Shown here: one piece after another, positions 13,744 through 14,244 of the stretch
Layout: each line of letters begins with the position of its first letter
How positions within the stretch are numbered: the stretch's first letter is position 1
From: Eubacterium sp.
Lineage (GTDB): Bacteria; Bacillota; Clostridia; Oscillospirales; Acutalibacteraceae
Length of the DNA stretch: 14,244 nucleotides
NCBI GenBank assembly: GCA_024696725.1
Contig: JAILGO010000179.1
Span: 1 to 14,244 of the forward strand
Direction of reading: 5' to 3'
Notes under the pieces: generated by a model
Seen by the model: the letters and a program-made list of their open reading frames with translations, nothing else
Told to the model about the DNA's origin: nothing
Database searches by the model: none
Made by a program: the position numbers and the translations under genes

Positions 13744-14244
13744 ATGAATCTATCAATCATCAGAAGAATAATCGGATATGTATTAATACTTGAAGCCGGG
13801 CTTCTGCTTTTACCCTGCATTGTCGGTCTGTTCTACGGCGAAAAGCAGGCTATGGCGTATCTTTCCGTATCCGTTCTCTGCCTTATCGTCGGCGGACTCT
13901 TAGGTCTGAAAGCGCCGAAAAACACGGTGTTTTACTTAAAAGAGGGCTGCGTCGCTACCGCGCTTTCGTGGATTGTCCTTTCGGTTTTCGGCTGTTTTCC
14001 GTTTATGATTACCGGTGAGATACCGAGGTTTATTGATGCGCTTTTTGAAACCGTGTCGGGCTTTACAACAACGGGTGCCAGCGTTGTTTCCGATGTTGAA
14101 GTCCTTGCAACCTGTACGCTGTTCTGGCGTTCGTTTACCCATTGGATTGGCGGTATGGGCGTGCTCGTATTCATTATGGCGGTAGTCCCGCTTTCGGGCT
14201 CAAACATTAACCTTCTTCGTGCGGAAAGCCCCGGACCGAGCGTC
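13744..14244 (+). CDS. trkH: Trk potassium channel subunit TrkH, N-terminal part (runs off window)
   Basis: TrkH is the membrane pore of the Trk potassium uptake system. 167 codons are present from the ATG at 13744, about one third of the usual length. The part seen has two membrane helices, an amphipathic region, then the first pore unit: ETVSGFTTTGAS, where T-T-G is the selectivity-filter sequence, followed by FWRSFTHWIGGMGVLVF, the conserved helix after the pore. The start lies one base after the trkA stop and has no strong ribosome site, so coupled translation is likely. The frame is intact to the window edge. Confidence 0.93.
   Translation, partial: MNLSIIRRIIGYVLILEAGLLLLPCIVGLFYGEKQAMAYLSVSVLCLIVGGLLGLKAPKNTVFYLKEGCVATALSWIVLSVFGCFPFMITGEIPRFIDALFETVSGFTTTGASVVSDVEVLATCTLFWRSFTHWIGGMGVLVFIMAVVPLSGSNINLLRAESPGPSV

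Overview
The window looks like chromosomal DNA of a spore-forming, probably gut-associated Clostridia (Oscillospirales/Ruminococcaceae-like). The reasons are a SpoVT gene, a preQ1-I riboswitch on a QueT transporter, Gram-positive sigma-A promoters (TTGxxx-16/17-TATAAT), AAGGAG-type ribosome sites and cytoplasmic glycan-degrading enzymes. The genus cannot be fixed from sequence reading alone.

Left edge (1-972): the last about 530 bases of an AT-rich integrated element end in the C-terminus of a large serine recombinase. The recombinase frame stops inside host sequence, where the 3' part of spoVT resumes at a codon inside its DNA-binding domain. The element has therefore split a sporulation transcription factor gene, and its other half must lie left of the window. 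This is the most interesting thing here.

Intergenic block (973-1280): a promoter, two hairpins and a strong terminator with no convincing ORF, read here as an unassigned small structured RNA, followed by the terminator of the convergent gene. queT (minus strand) follows, with a preQ1-I riboswitch whose tail overlaps its ribosome site.

Centre (1960-6210): a zinc-ribbon, single-pass membrane protein is apparently cotranscribed with tyrA (prephenate dehydrogenase). A bidirectional terminator separates tyrA from a convergent metallophosphoesterase-like gene that has lost several expected metal ligands. Divergent from that is a membrane-anchored D,D-carboxypeptidase (DacF/PBP5-like) whose SxN motif reads SAC.

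Sugar operon (6230-12289): a GPH-family cation:sugar symporter, a GH38 alpha-mannosidase and a GH29 alpha-L-fucosidase lie tightly spaced behind one good promoter. Neither enzyme has a signal peptide, so the set looks like uptake and intracellular breakdown of small mannose- and fucose-containing glycosides, possibly host N-glycan fragments.

Right edge (12290-14244): trkA has its own promoter and is followed after one base by trkH, which is cut by the window end. Together they make a Trk/Ktr-type potassium uptake system.
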